Assembly (NCBI GenBank): GCA_016715425.1
Contig: JADKAC010000008.1
Location: 293,001-357,000, forward strand
Reading direction: 5' to 3'
Length of the DNA stretch: 64,000 nt
Source: Bacteroidota bacterium
Lineage (GTDB): Bacteria; Bacteroidota; Bacteroidia; Chitinophagales; BACL12
The position numbers and the translations under genes were made by a program. Below, one piece after another: positions 33,997-40,823 of this stretch. The first letter of the stretch is position 1, and each line of letters opens with the position of its first letter. The notes beneath the pieces are model-generated. The model was not told where the DNA came from. It searched no databases and saw nothing but the letters and a program-made list of their open reading frames with translations.

Positions 33997-34084
33997 TTAG
34001 TTTTATGAAAATATCGAGAGTATTAGTACATTATTATACCTAATATTGGAAGTGAATTGTGAAAAGTGGAATAATCAATAATTA

Positions 34085-34119
34085 TTTCTCACAGAATTCT
34101 TTTTGAAAGGTATCTGTGA
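34085..34119. repeat. CACAGAG-family palindrome, copy 5
   Basis: CTCACAGAATTCTTTTTGAA then AGGTATCTGTGAG: 8-bp stem CTCACAGA/TCTGTGAG. It lies in the divergent gap between the crt and hip operons. Confidence 0.45.
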
Positions 34120-34147
34120 GAACCCCAAAGTTCAATGTGGCTTCTAA

Positions 34148-34189
34148 CTCACCCCTGCCCCTCTCTTGGGAAGAGAGGGGTGAGACAGT
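34148..34189. repeat. CCCCTCTCTT/AAGAGAGGGG hairpin element, copy 2
   Basis: CTCACCCCTGCCCCTCTCTT, GGG loop, AAGAGAGGGG (stem 34058+100 region: arms 34158-34167 and 34171-34180), then TGAGACAGT. GGGGTGAG at 34177-34184 can pair alternatively with CTCACCCC at 34148-34155. Same unit as 28631-28672. Confidence 0.7.
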
Positions 34190-34195
34190 GCACAG

Positions 34196-34260
34196 TAAAA
34201 ATGCATGATAAACTTGCCGGGAATCTTTCTCAAAATTTTCACAGATTGGAATGGTGAATA
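34196..34260 (+). pseudogene. relic of a second hipS-hipT copy (internal deletion)
   Basis: Bases 34201-34236 match the start of the intact hipS-like gene at 34771-34806 (about 31 of 36 identical; peptide MHDKLAGNLSQN against MHDKIAGYLFQN). From 34232 to 34260 the sequence is identical over 29 bases to the end of the hipT-like gene at 36002-36030 (AAAATTTTCACAGATTGG and onward). The junction falls in a shared AAAAT. So a complete copy once stood here and lost ~1.2 kb between the hipS start and hipT end. The downstream tail (to ~34440) also matches the tail after hipT. Confidence 0.8.
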
Positions 34261-34463
34261 GTGAGTGATGAATAATCAGTGATGAGTTTTTTTAGTGAGT
34301 GGTGAATGGTGAATAGTGAAAAATCAGTGATGAGTAATCAGTAATGAGTGATAATCAGTGATGAATAATCAACAATGAGTTTTTTAACCCGAAACTTGAA
34401 ACCCAAAACATTTTTGTCAAAGTCAATGTCAATAGTCAAAGTTTTTTTTCCATTGTCAACTAA
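34254..34463. repeat. composite word-repeat element upstream of hipB
   Basis: Modules in order on the plus strand: GTGAATAGTGAGTGATGAAT words, GTGAGTGGTGAATGGTGAAT, AATCAGTGATGAGTAATCAG words, AACCCGAAACTTGAAACCC, GTCAAAGTCAATGTCAATAG words, CATTGTCAAC. It aligns with 36016-36180 after hipT. The 33967-34526 gap holds no intact gene; it contains the crt operator, two hairpin repeats, the hip relic, this element and the hip operators. Confidence 0.75.
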
Positions 34464-34464
34464 C

Positions 34465-34482
34465 TATACCCGCTCAGGTATA
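34465..34482. promoter_or_regulatory. HipB operator O1
   Basis: TATACCCGCTCAGGTATA: arms TATACC and GGTATA form a perfect 6-bp inverted repeat around CGCTCA. It matches O2 at 14 of 18 positions. The layout resembles the E. coli HipB operator TATCC-N8-GGATA. Confidence 0.65.
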
Positions 34483-34499
34483 AATCAAAATGAAATACA

Positions 34500-34507
34500 T
34501 ATATTTG
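34500..34507 (+). promoter_or_regulatory. -7 promoter box (TATATTTG) of the hip operon
   Basis: Exact TAnnTTTG match lying between O1 and O2 and overlapping O2 by two bases; start codon 19 nt downstream. A HipB complex on O1/O2 would cover it. Confidence 0.55.
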
Positions 34508-34523
34508 TACCCGATAGGGTATA
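34506..34523. promoter_or_regulatory. HipB operator O2
   Basis: TGTACCCGATAGGGTATA; inner arms TACCC/GGGTA around GATA. Centre is 41 bp from that of O1, close to four helical turns, so both sites face the same side of the DNA. Confidence 0.65.
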
Positions 34524-34526
34524 GAA

Positions 34527-34763
34527 ATGGAACAGCAAATAATATCATTAGCGGAATTTCTTAAAGCAAAACGCAAACAACAAAACCTCACTCAGTCCGA
34601 ACTGGCAGAAAAAGCAGGTGTAGGATTGCGCTTTATTCGTGAAATAGAACAAGGGAAAACTACATTAAGAATGGATAAAGTAAATCAAGTATTACAACTT
34701 TTTGGCTGTGAATTAGGTGCTGTGAATATGGACAGAAAAAAATTATTGAATGAGAAAGGCTGA
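34527..34763 (+). CDS. hipB: HipB-like HTH antitoxin/repressor
   Basis: A 78-residue Xre/Cro-type DNA-binding protein. The helix-turn-helix is RKQQNLTQSELAEKAGVG followed by LRFIREIEQGK; the C-terminal strand LQLFGCELGAV is the HipB dimer-sheet feature. It is first in a three-gene operon and overlaps the hipS-like gene by 14 nt. Two similar palindromes flank its -7 box, so it should repress its own operon. Length is typical of HipB. Confidence 0.88.
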   Translation: MEQQIISLAEFLKAKRKQQNLTQSELAEKAGVGLRFIREIEQGKTTLRMDKVNQVLQLFGCELGAVNMDRKKLLNEKG

Positions 34764-35070
34764 AATTAAAATGCATGATAAAATTGCCGGTTATCTCTTT
34801 CAAAATGAGGAAGGTTTTTCATTTATGTACAATCAGGAGTATTTGGAAAACAAAAGTGCGGAAGCAATTAGTATCACACTTCCTTTACAGAATGCCCCAT
34901 TTAAAAGTAAGATTATGTTTCCGTTTTTTGATGGGCTTATTCCGGAAGGATGGCTTCTTGAAATTGCCGAAAAAAACTGGAAGCTCAACCCACGAGATCG
35001 CATGGGTTTGTTACTTGCATGTTGTAAAGATTGCATCGGTGCCGTAAGTATAATTGAGATAATAGATTAA
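34750..35070 (+). CDS. HipS-like protein (HipA N-terminal subdomain 1)
   Basis: A 106-residue protein equal to the N-terminal 'couple_hipA' part of HipA (GYLFQNEEGFSFMYNQEYLE, then PLQNAPFKSKIMFPFFDGLIPEGWLL, the hallmark FxGLLPEG-like motif as FDGLIPEGW). In HipBST systems this separate small subunit acts as the antitoxin of the HipT kinase. ATG 34750 overlaps hipB; the Met at 34771 (MHDKIAG) is an alternative start and is the one conserved in the upstream relic. Its stop overlaps the hipT start (TAATG). Confidence 0.82.
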   Translation: MRKAEIKMHDKIAGYLFQNEEGFSFMYNQEYLENKSAEAISITLPLQNAPFKSKIMFPFFDGLIPEGWLLEIAEKNWKLNPRDRMGLLLACCKDCIGAVSIIEIID

Positions 35071-36038
35071 TGACGATGCAAGAATCAAGATGCCTATATT
35101 GTTATCAAATTCTTGAAGAAGGACTTCATGATTTTCATCCCCGATGCAGCAAAAAAATATTCGGAAGAACAGAGGTGCCTATATTGCCATTTAGTGAATC
35201 ACAAATGTTTGATTTAGCATTACAAGTAGTTCAAAGTAGTATATCAGTAACAGGAGTTCAACCAAAAATTTCTTTGGATATTGAACTAACTAAAAAGCCA
35301 TCACAATCGAAAAGATTTACCATTGTTGGTTTGTGGGGAGCTTATATTTTAAAACCCCCAACAAAAAATTATCTGCATTTACCGGAAGTAGAAGATACCA
35401 CCATGCATCTTGCAACTATTAGCAAAATAAAAACAGTACCGCATTCATTAATTCGTTTGCAAGATGGAAGTTTAGCTTATATAACTAAAAGAATTGACAG
35501 ACATAATTCTGAAAAAATACATATGGAAGATTTTTGTCAAATTACTGAGCGACTTACTGAGCATAAATATGATGGCTCGTATGAACAAATTGCAAAAGCG
35601 ATTTTACAATTCTCTATACATCCCGTTTTAGATGTAATAAATTTTTATGAGCAGGTTTTATTTTCTTTTCTAACCGGTAATGCAGATATGCATCTAAAAA
35701 ATTTCTCATTAATTAAAAATGCTAAGCCAGGTTATACATTGGCACCGGCTTATGATATGGTTGCTTCTGCATTAGTAAATCCAATTGACAAAGAAGATTT
35801 GGCGCTCACTCTAAATGGCAAAAAACGAAAAGTAAAACAATCAGATTTTGTGGAAGCATTTAAACGTGCACATTTAAATGAGAAAGTAATTGCAGCGATG
35901 TTTAACAAATTGGAAAAATCATATTTCAAATGGAGAAAATATATTGACATCAGTTTTCTCCCACAAGAAATGAAAGAGAATTATAAAGAATTAATTAATA
36001 AAAAATTTTCACAGATTGGAATGGTGAATAATCAGTGA
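35070..36038 (+). CDS. HipT-like serine/threonine kinase toxin (HipA C-terminal domain)
   Basis: A 322-residue HipA-type kinase without the N-terminal subdomain, which is encoded by the preceding gene. Residues 8-31 hold a small Cys motif (CLYC ... FHPRCSKKIFG) often seen in Bacteroidota members. The flexible loop SSISVTGVQPKIS includes an SIS sequence like the autophosphorylation site reported for E. coli HipT. Catalytic HipA motifs are present: GNADMHLKNFSLI (Asp and Asn) and the metal-binding Asp in PAYDMVAS. In HipA/HipT, kinase activity targets aminoacyl-tRNA synthetases. The last residues (GMVNNQ) and stop lie inside a word repeat. Confidence 0.85.
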   Translation: MTMQESRCLYCYQILEEGLHDFHPRCSKKIFGRTEVPILPFSESQMFDLALQVVQSSISVTGVQPKISLDIELTKKPSQSKRFTIVGLWGAYILKPPTKNYLHLPEVEDTTMHLATISKIKTVPHSLIRLQDGSLAYITKRIDRHNSEKIHMEDFCQITERLTEHKYDGSYEQIAKAILQFSIHPVLDVINFYEQVLFSFLTGNADMHLKNFSLIKNAKPGYTLAPAYDMVASALVNPIDKEDLALTLNGKKRKVKQSDFVEAFKRAHLNEKVIAAMFNKLEKSYFKWRKYIDISFLPQEMKENYKELINKKFSQIGMVNNQ

Positions 36039-36333
36039 TGAGTTTTATTAGTGAGTAGTGAATGGTGAATAGTGGATAAATCAGTGATGAGTAATCAGTA
36101 ATGAGTGATGTAATCAGGGATAAATAATCAAAAATTAGTTTTTTAACCCGAAACTTGAAACCCGAAACTTTTTCAGCCAACTGCCAATAGCAAACAGCAA
36201 TAGCCTTTTGCTCAATAGTCAATAAGTCTATGTATTAAAACCCGAAACCCGAAACTTTTTTAGCTAACTGCAAATAGCTAACAGCCAATATCCTTTTTCC
36301 CATTGTCAATTGTCAACTTTCAATTGTCAATTT
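36016..36333. repeat. composite word-repeat element between hipT and the ABC-F gene
   Basis: Fills the whole convergent gap and overlaps the hipT stop codon. Plus-strand order: GTGAATAATCAGTGATGAG, GTGAGTAGTGAATGGTGAAT, AATCAGTGATGAGTAATCAG, AACCCGAAACTTGAAACCC, GCCAACTGCCAATAGC, CAATAGTCAATAAGTC, AACCCGAAACCCGAAAC, AGCTAACTGCAAATAGC, GTCAATTGTCAACTTTC. The last module, read on the minus strand as TTGACAATTG words, starts directly after the ABC-F stop. No gene. Confidence 0.78.
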
Positions 36334-36334
36334 A

Positions 36335-37972
36335 CTAAACCGCCATTTCCCCATACATCTCCTCACGCAGTTGATGAATTTTTTCGTCGGCAATATATTC
36401 ATCGAAGCTCATCAGTTTATCAATAATACCATTTGGAGTTAATTCAATCACACGATTAGAAACTGTTTGCATAAATGTATGGTCATGACTGCTCAGTAAA
36501 ACAATACCTTTAAATTCAATCATGCTTTCGTTGAATGCCTGGATAGATTCCAGGTCAAGATGATTTGTAGGTTCATCTAAGATTAATGTATTTGGATTTT
36601 GCAACATCATACGACTAATCATACAACGTACCTTTTCACCACCGCTCAACACTTTGGTGCTTTTTAAAATATCATCACCACCAAATAACATCTTCCCGAG
36701 ATAGCCTCTTAAAAATGGCTCATCTGCATCGGTCACTGTTGGCGGAACAAACTGTGCAAGCCATTCCATCAAGGTGACATGCATATTAAAATATTTTGAA
36801 TTATCATTTGGAAGATATGCTTTTGTAATAGTGGTACCCCAGGTAAATCTTCCGCTACTGGCCTGCATTTCATCATTTATTATTTCAAAAAATGCAGTAA
36901 CTGCTAAGTGATCTTTACTGTAAATAGCAATCTTATCTCCCTTATTTATTGTGAAGCTTACATTTTTAAATAATACTTTTTCGTCGTTTGATTTTGAAAG
37001 TTTATCTACGGTAAGCACTTGATTACCCACTTCACGATCAGGTCTGAAAATGATGCCCGGATATTTTCTTGTGGAAGGTGTAATATCTTCAAGCACTAAT
37101 TTCTCCAATGCTTTTTTTCTGCTTGTTGCTTGTTTGCTTTTTGAGGCATTTGCACTAAACCTAGCGATGAATTCCAACAAATCTTTTCGCTTGTCTTCCA
37201 TCTTTTTATTCTTGTCATTAGCCTGACGTAAAGCAAGCAAACTGCTCTCATACCAGAAGGTATAGTTACCGGTATAAATTTTTATTTTCTGCCGATCAAC
37301 ATCGGCAATATGTGTACATACAGAATCTAAAAAGTGTCTATCGTGAGAAACAACGATGATGATATTTTCATAACCGCCTAAAAAGTCTTCAAGCCAATTA
37401 ATTGTTTCCACATCCAGATCATTCGTAGGCTCATCCAATAATAAAATATCAGGGTTACCGAATAATGCCTGTGCAATTAACACACGCACTTTTAAATTTC
37501 CTGGTATATCCCGCATATACATTTGATGCATAGCATCAGGCACACCTAATGAATTGAGTAAAGTACCTGCTTCGCTTTCCGCCATATAACCATTCATCTC
37601 ACCAAACTCGGCTTCTAATTCACCTGCACGAATACCATCTTCCTCAGTGAAATCTGTTTTTGCATAAATCACTTCACGCTCTTCCGTTAGTTGCCATAAT
37701 TTCTCATGACCCATAATTACTGTTTGTAAAACAAGGTTATCATTATATGCTGAGTGATCTTGTTTTAAAACTGCCATACGCTCGCCGGGTGTAATATCAA
37801 TGCTGCCTTTATTCGGCTCTATTTCACCTGAAAGAATTTTCAGGAATGTAGTTTTTCCGGCGCCGTTTGCACCGATAATTCCATAGCAATTTCCTTTGGT
37901 GAAATTCAGATTCACATCATCAAACAAAACCCGCTTGCCATAAGCGAGAGTGATATTTCTTGTACTTAACAT
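36335..37972 (-). CDS. ABC-F ATPase, YbiT-like
   Basis: A 545-residue soluble protein with two ABC domains and no membrane segments. Domain 1: Walker A GANGAGKTTFLKIL, a degenerate signature IPGNLKVRVLIAQAL, Walker B LLLDEPTNDLD. Domain 2: a degenerate Walker A region, signature LSGGEKVRCMISRMM, Walker B LILDEPTNHLD. The PG-x-x-K-x-R form of the first signature is a YbiT trait. The inter-domain linker (~235-310) is Lys/Arg-rich (NDKNKKMEDKRKDLLEFIAR). ABC-F proteins bind the ribosomal E site and modulate translation. The absence of an expanded linker argues against an antibiotic-resistance member. The Walker A of domain 2 (YSKDHLAVTAFFEII) lacks GKS/T. Confidence 0.87.
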   Translation of the reverse strand: MLSTRNITLAYGKRVLFDDVNLNFTKGNCYGIIGANGAGKTTFLKILSGEIEPNKGSIDITPGERMAVLKQDHSAYNDNLVLQTVIMGHEKLWQLTEEREVIYAKTDFTEEDGIRAGELEAEFGEMNGYMAESEAGTLLNSLGVPDAMHQMYMRDIPGNLKVRVLIAQALFGNPDILLLDEPTNDLDVETINWLEDFLGGYENIIIVVSHDRHFLDSVCTHIADVDRQKIKIYTGNYTFWYESSLLALRQANDKNKKMEDKRKDLLEFIARFSANASKSKQATSRKKALEKLVLEDITPSTRKYPGIIFRPDREVGNQVLTVDKLSKSNDEKVLFKNVSFTINKGDKIAIYSKDHLAVTAFFEIINDEMQASSGRFTWGTTITKAYLPNDNSKYFNMHVTLMEWLAQFVPPTVTDADEPFLRGYLGKMLFGGDDILKSTKVLSGGEKVRCMISRMMLQNPNTLILDEPTNHLDLESIQAFNESMIEFKGIVLLSSHDHTFMQTVSNRVIELTPNGIIDKLMSFDEYIADEKIHQLREEMYGEMAV

Positions 37973-37993
37973 ATTCTTATTACACTTTAATTA

Positions 37994-38022
37994 AATAAAA
38001 AGCGCTGCAACGGGTGCAGCGC
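37994..38022 (-). terminator. rho-independent terminator of the rplM-rpsI-rpsB-tsf operon
   Basis: Minus strand: GCGCTGCA, loop of five, TGCAGCGC, then TTTTTATTT. A perfect GC-rich 8-bp stem plus a T tract, 26 bp beyond the tsf stop. Confidence 0.85.
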
Positions 38023-38047
38023 AATTAAATCTTTATTATTTAACAGA

Positions 38048-38887
38048 TCAAGCTCCGAGACCGATTCTTTTGAAAGCGGTAACAATAAGATCTTTATTTA
38101 CAGATTTTAATACTTCTGCAATTGTTTTAGAATTATCCTTCACAAATTTTTGATTCAGCAATGTATTATCACGGAAGTAAGCTTCCAATTTTCCCATTGC
38201 AATTTTATCTAAAATATTTTCCGGTTTTCCTTCTGCTCTTGCCTGCTCACGACCAATTTCCATTTCACGATTTTTCACATCTTCCGGCACTTCATTCTTA
38301 TCAATTGCAATTGGATTCATAGCTGCAATTTGCATAGTAATATCTTTTCCGATATTCTTACTTGCTTCATCATTTTGATTCATTGCTACCAGAACACCTA
38401 CTTTTCCATTGGAGTGGTTGTAAGCTACTACAGAAGTTCCTGTAATTAATGCATAATCCGGAATTTCTAATTTCTCGCCAATCTTTCCTACGTATTCTGC
38501 AATGCGTTCTGCAACACTAAATCCATCCATTTGCAAAGCGAGTAATGCATCTTTATCGGCAGGCTTATTTTTCATTGCCAGATCCATAATGCTTTCTGTA
38601 AATTTTATGTAGTCTTCATTCTTTGCAACGAAATCTGTTTCGCAAGCTAATCCGAAAATAGCTCCGTAAGAACCATCTTCACTCACTTTTGCAATCACTA
38701 CTCCTTCATTCACTTCACGGTCTGCACGTTTCTCGCTCACCTTTTGACCTTTCTTACGCAACCAATCAACTGATGCATCGAAATCTCCATTGTTTTCAGT
38801 TAATGCTTTTTTGCAATCCATCATACCTGCACCGGTAATCTGGCGTAGCTTATTTACATCACTTGCACTAATTGTTACTGTACTCAT
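38048..38887 (-). CDS. tsf: translation elongation factor Ts
   Basis: A 279-residue EF-Ts from ATG 38887 (MSTVTISASDVNKLRQITGA); the open frame extends 49 codons further upstream into rpsB, but that part reads as out-of-frame rpsB coding sequence. The nucleotide-exchange motif region TDFVAKNEDYIKF and the N-terminal UBA-like helix bundle (LRQITGAGMMDCKKALTENN) are intact. It recycles EF-Tu GDP. Last gene of the ribosomal-protein operon, 22 bp after rpsB, followed by a strong terminator. Confidence 0.96.
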   Translation of the reverse strand: MSTVTISASDVNKLRQITGAGMMDCKKALTENNGDFDASVDWLRKKGQKVSEKRADREVNEGVVIAKVSEDGSYGAIFGLACETDFVAKNEDYIKFTESIMDLAMKNKPADKDALLALQMDGFSVAERIAEYVGKIGEKLEIPDYALITGTSVVAYNHSNGKVGVLVAMNQNDEASKNIGKDITMQIAAMNPIAIDKNEVPEDVKNREMEIGREQARAEGKPENILDKIAMGKLEAYFRDNTLLNQKFVKDNSKTIAEVLKSVNKDLIVTAFKRIGLGA

Positions 38888-38909
38888 TATATAAATCCTT
38901 TTTTTAAAA

Positions 38910-39800
38910 TTAATTTCTTGTAGGGCGTTTGCTGGCAGGTCTGCGGGCAGGTGGTTTTTTATTTGCCCCTGCATCTCCTCTTGTGGCACCTTTAAATTTG
39001 CGACCTGATTTATTTCCGCCCTCTCCATCTTCATCAGACATTTTCAATTTTTCTTTATCATCATCATCATCTCTATCATGTTGAGCTGCTTCATCTATCT
39101 CCTCTTTATTTTTTGCACGCTCTTCTAATCCTTCTTCAATAGCATCCGTCAAGTACTTAATAATTATCTGGATTGACTTTGCAGCATCATCATTTGCAGG
39201 TACAGAGAAATCTACTTTTGTAGGATCGCAGTTTGTATCTACAATACCAAATGTATTGATGTTTAGTTTATGTGCTTCGGCAAGTGCGATATGTTCATGT
39301 CCGATATCCACAATTAATAATGCTGCAGGCAATCTGTTTAATTGTGCAACACCACCAATCACTTTTTCCAGTTTATCACGCTCACGACTCAATACAAGTC
39401 TTTCTTTTTTAGTCATACTTTCTGCAGAGCCATCAGATAACATTTTATCAATAGTCTGCAATTTTTTAATGCTCTTACGAATTGTAGAAAAGTTGGTGAG
39501 CATACCGCCTAACCATCTTTCAGTTACGAAAGGCATGCTTACACGCAATGCTTGTTCTTCCACAATTTCCTGTGCTTGTTTCTTTGTAGCAACAAACATG
39601 ATTTTCTTTCCGCTGCGTGCAATTGTTTTTAATGCACCTGCAGATTCTTCCAAAGCATCAATTGTTTTGTACAAATCAATTATGTGAATGCCCTTTTTTT
39701 CCATGAAAATATAAGGAAGCATTTTCGGATTCCATTTCTTGCGCAGGTGACCAAAGTGCACGCCGGCTTCAAGCAATTGGTTGTATGATAGTTTTTCCAT
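38910..39800 (-). CDS. rpsB: 30S ribosomal protein S2 with charged C-terminal extension
   Basis: A 296-residue S2. The core (residues 1-~225) has the usual motifs: QLLEAGVHFGHLRKKWNPKM, FVATKKQAQEIVEEQA, ERWLGGMLTNF, PAALLIVDIGHEHIALAEA, GIVDTNCDP. The C-terminal ~70 residues are a low-complexity tail, first acidic (DDDDDKEKLKMSDEDGEG) then basic with RR/KR pairs ending in ASKRPTRN, longer than the tail of E. coli S2. Located between rpsI (18 bp) and tsf (22 bp). Confidence 0.96.
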   Translation of the reverse strand: MEKLSYNQLLEAGVHFGHLRKKWNPKMLPYIFMEKKGIHIIDLYKTIDALEESAGALKTIARSGKKIMFVATKKQAQEIVEEQALRVSMPFVTERWLGGMLTNFSTIRKSIKKLQTIDKMLSDGSAESMTKKERLVLSRERDKLEKVIGGVAQLNRLPAALLIVDIGHEHIALAEAHKLNINTFGIVDTNCDPTKVDFSVPANDDAAKSIQIIIKYLTDAIEEGLEERAKNKEEIDEAAQHDRDDDDDKEKLKMSDEDGEGGNKSGRKFKGATRGDAGANKKPPARRPASKRPTRN

Positions 39801-39818
39801 TTGTCTGTCTCTTTTAAA

Positions 39819-40205
39819 TTAACGTTTCGAGAATTGTGTTGCACGACGTGCTTTGCGTAAACCGTATTTCTTGCGTTCCACTCTGCGGGAATCACGAGTC
39901 ATCAGCCCTTCTGCTTTCAGGGCAGGTTTATTTTCAGCATCTAATTTTACAAGTGCTCTTGCAATACCCAGCTTTGCAGCTTCGGCTTGTCCTTTCACAC
40001 CTCCACCAGTAGCATTCATGGTGATATCAAACTCACCTTCTACTTTAATTATTTGTAATGGTTGTAATACTTTGGCTTGCAACATTTGAATCGGAAAATA
40101 TTCTTTATAGTCCTTTCCATTAATAATAATATTGCCTTTGCCTTTGGTAAGAAACACACGCACTACTGCGGCTTTTCTTCTACCTACTGCATTTATAGTT
40201 TCCAT
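39819..40205 (-). CDS. rpsI: 30S ribosomal protein S9
   Basis: A 128-residue S9 with the N-terminal signature INAVGRRKAAVVRVFL, central TGGGVKGQAEAAKLGIARAL, and the C-terminal tail LRKARRATQFSKR whose final SKR reaches the P-site tRNA. Nine bases after rplM and 18 before rpsB. Confidence 0.97.
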   Translation of the reverse strand: METINAVGRRKAAVVRVFLTKGKGNIIINGKDYKEYFPIQMLQAKVLQPLQIIKVEGEFDITMNATGGGVKGQAEAAKLGIARALVKLDAENKPALKAEGLMTRDSRRVERKKYGLRKARRATQFSKR

Positions 40206-40214
40206 CTGCTGCTG

Positions 40215-40655
40215 TTATTTTAAGGTGATTGGTTTCTGCGCCTGATGCGGATGGTCCGGACCGGCGTAAACAAATAATTTTTTGTACATGGCTGCACCTA
40301 ATTTTGTTTTAGGCAACATACCTTTTATAGAACGCTCTAATAAATGTGTTGGATTTTTTGCCAATACAGTTTTTGCGTTTACCACTTTACGTCCACCCGG
40401 ATACCCTGTATAATGCTGGATTTCTTTATCCATCATTTTATTACCGGTAAGTTTTATCTTCTCGGCATTAATAATGATTACATAGTCGCCACAGTCAGTA
40501 TGCGGTGTAAAATAGGGTTTGTTTTTTCCTCTCAGGATGCTTGCCACCTGTGAGCTTAGTCTGCCTAAGATTTGATCTTCAGCATCTACGATAAACCAAC
40601 CGTGTGTTACTGTGGCATCATTTGCCGATTTTGTTCTGAAACTTAAAGTATCCAC
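40215..40655 (-). CDS. rplM: 50S ribosomal protein L13
   Basis: A 146-residue L13 with the usual motifs WFIVDAEDQILGRLSS, FTPHTDCGDYVIIINAEKI and MLPKTKLGAAMYKKL, ending YAGPDHPHQAQKP. First gene of the rplM-rpsI-rpsB-tsf operon, with a good promoter about 50 nt upstream. The merging of the L13-S9 and S2-Ts pairs in one run is common in Bacteroidota. Confidence 0.97.
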   Translation of the reverse strand: MDTLSFRTKSANDATVTHGWFIVDAEDQILGRLSSQVASILRGKNKPYFTPHTDCGDYVIIINAEKIKLTGNKMMDKEIQHYTGYPGGRKVVNAKTVLAKNPTHLLERSIKGMLPKTKLGAAMYKKLFVYAGPDHPHQAQKPITLK

Positions 40656-40704
40656 TACTGAATATTTTTCTGATTATTAAAAACGCCTCTTAAAAAGCGG
40701 AGTG

Positions 40705-40712
40705 CAAAGATA
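40705..40712 (-). promoter_or_regulatory. -7 promoter box (TATCTTTG) of the ribosomal operon
   Basis: Exact TAnnTTTG match on the minus strand, with a TTGC about 19 nt upstream as -33. The ~45-nt leader contains a short imperfect stem, CGCTTTTT against AAGAGGCG, which could be a regulatory structure, but I cannot show that. Confidence 0.55.
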
Positions 40713-40743
40713 TTATTACCATTTGCGCAAAGCAAGGAATACT

Positions 40744-40776
40744 AAAAAAATAAAAGGGTACTTATCGTAACCCTTT
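40744..40776 (-). terminator. rho-independent terminator of the zinc peptidase gene
   Basis: Minus strand: AAAGGGTTAC, loop, GTACCCTTT, then TATTTTTTT; stem of nine pairs with one bulge plus a T tract, ~48 bp after the stop. Confidence 0.75.
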
Positions 40777-40823
40777 CATTTTCAGTATTATTTTGGAACA
40801 GATTTAATTTTTACTGATCTGTA

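Noticed and set aside
34264..36180. Direct repeats flanking hipBST read as insertion-sequence ends or transposon target duplications.
   Set aside because: The left copy includes a hipS/hipT relic, so tandem duplication plus deletion explains it better; there is no transposase or terminal inverted repeat.
38888..39034. Upstream 49-codon extension of the tsf frame.
   Set aside because: It overlaps the 3' end of rpsB in another frame, and EF-Ts homologues start at the Met at 38887 (MSTVTISASDVNKL).
39680..39895. Short minus-strand open frame bridging rpsI and rpsB.
   Set aside because: It is an out-of-frame shadow of the two ribosomal genes, with no domain.
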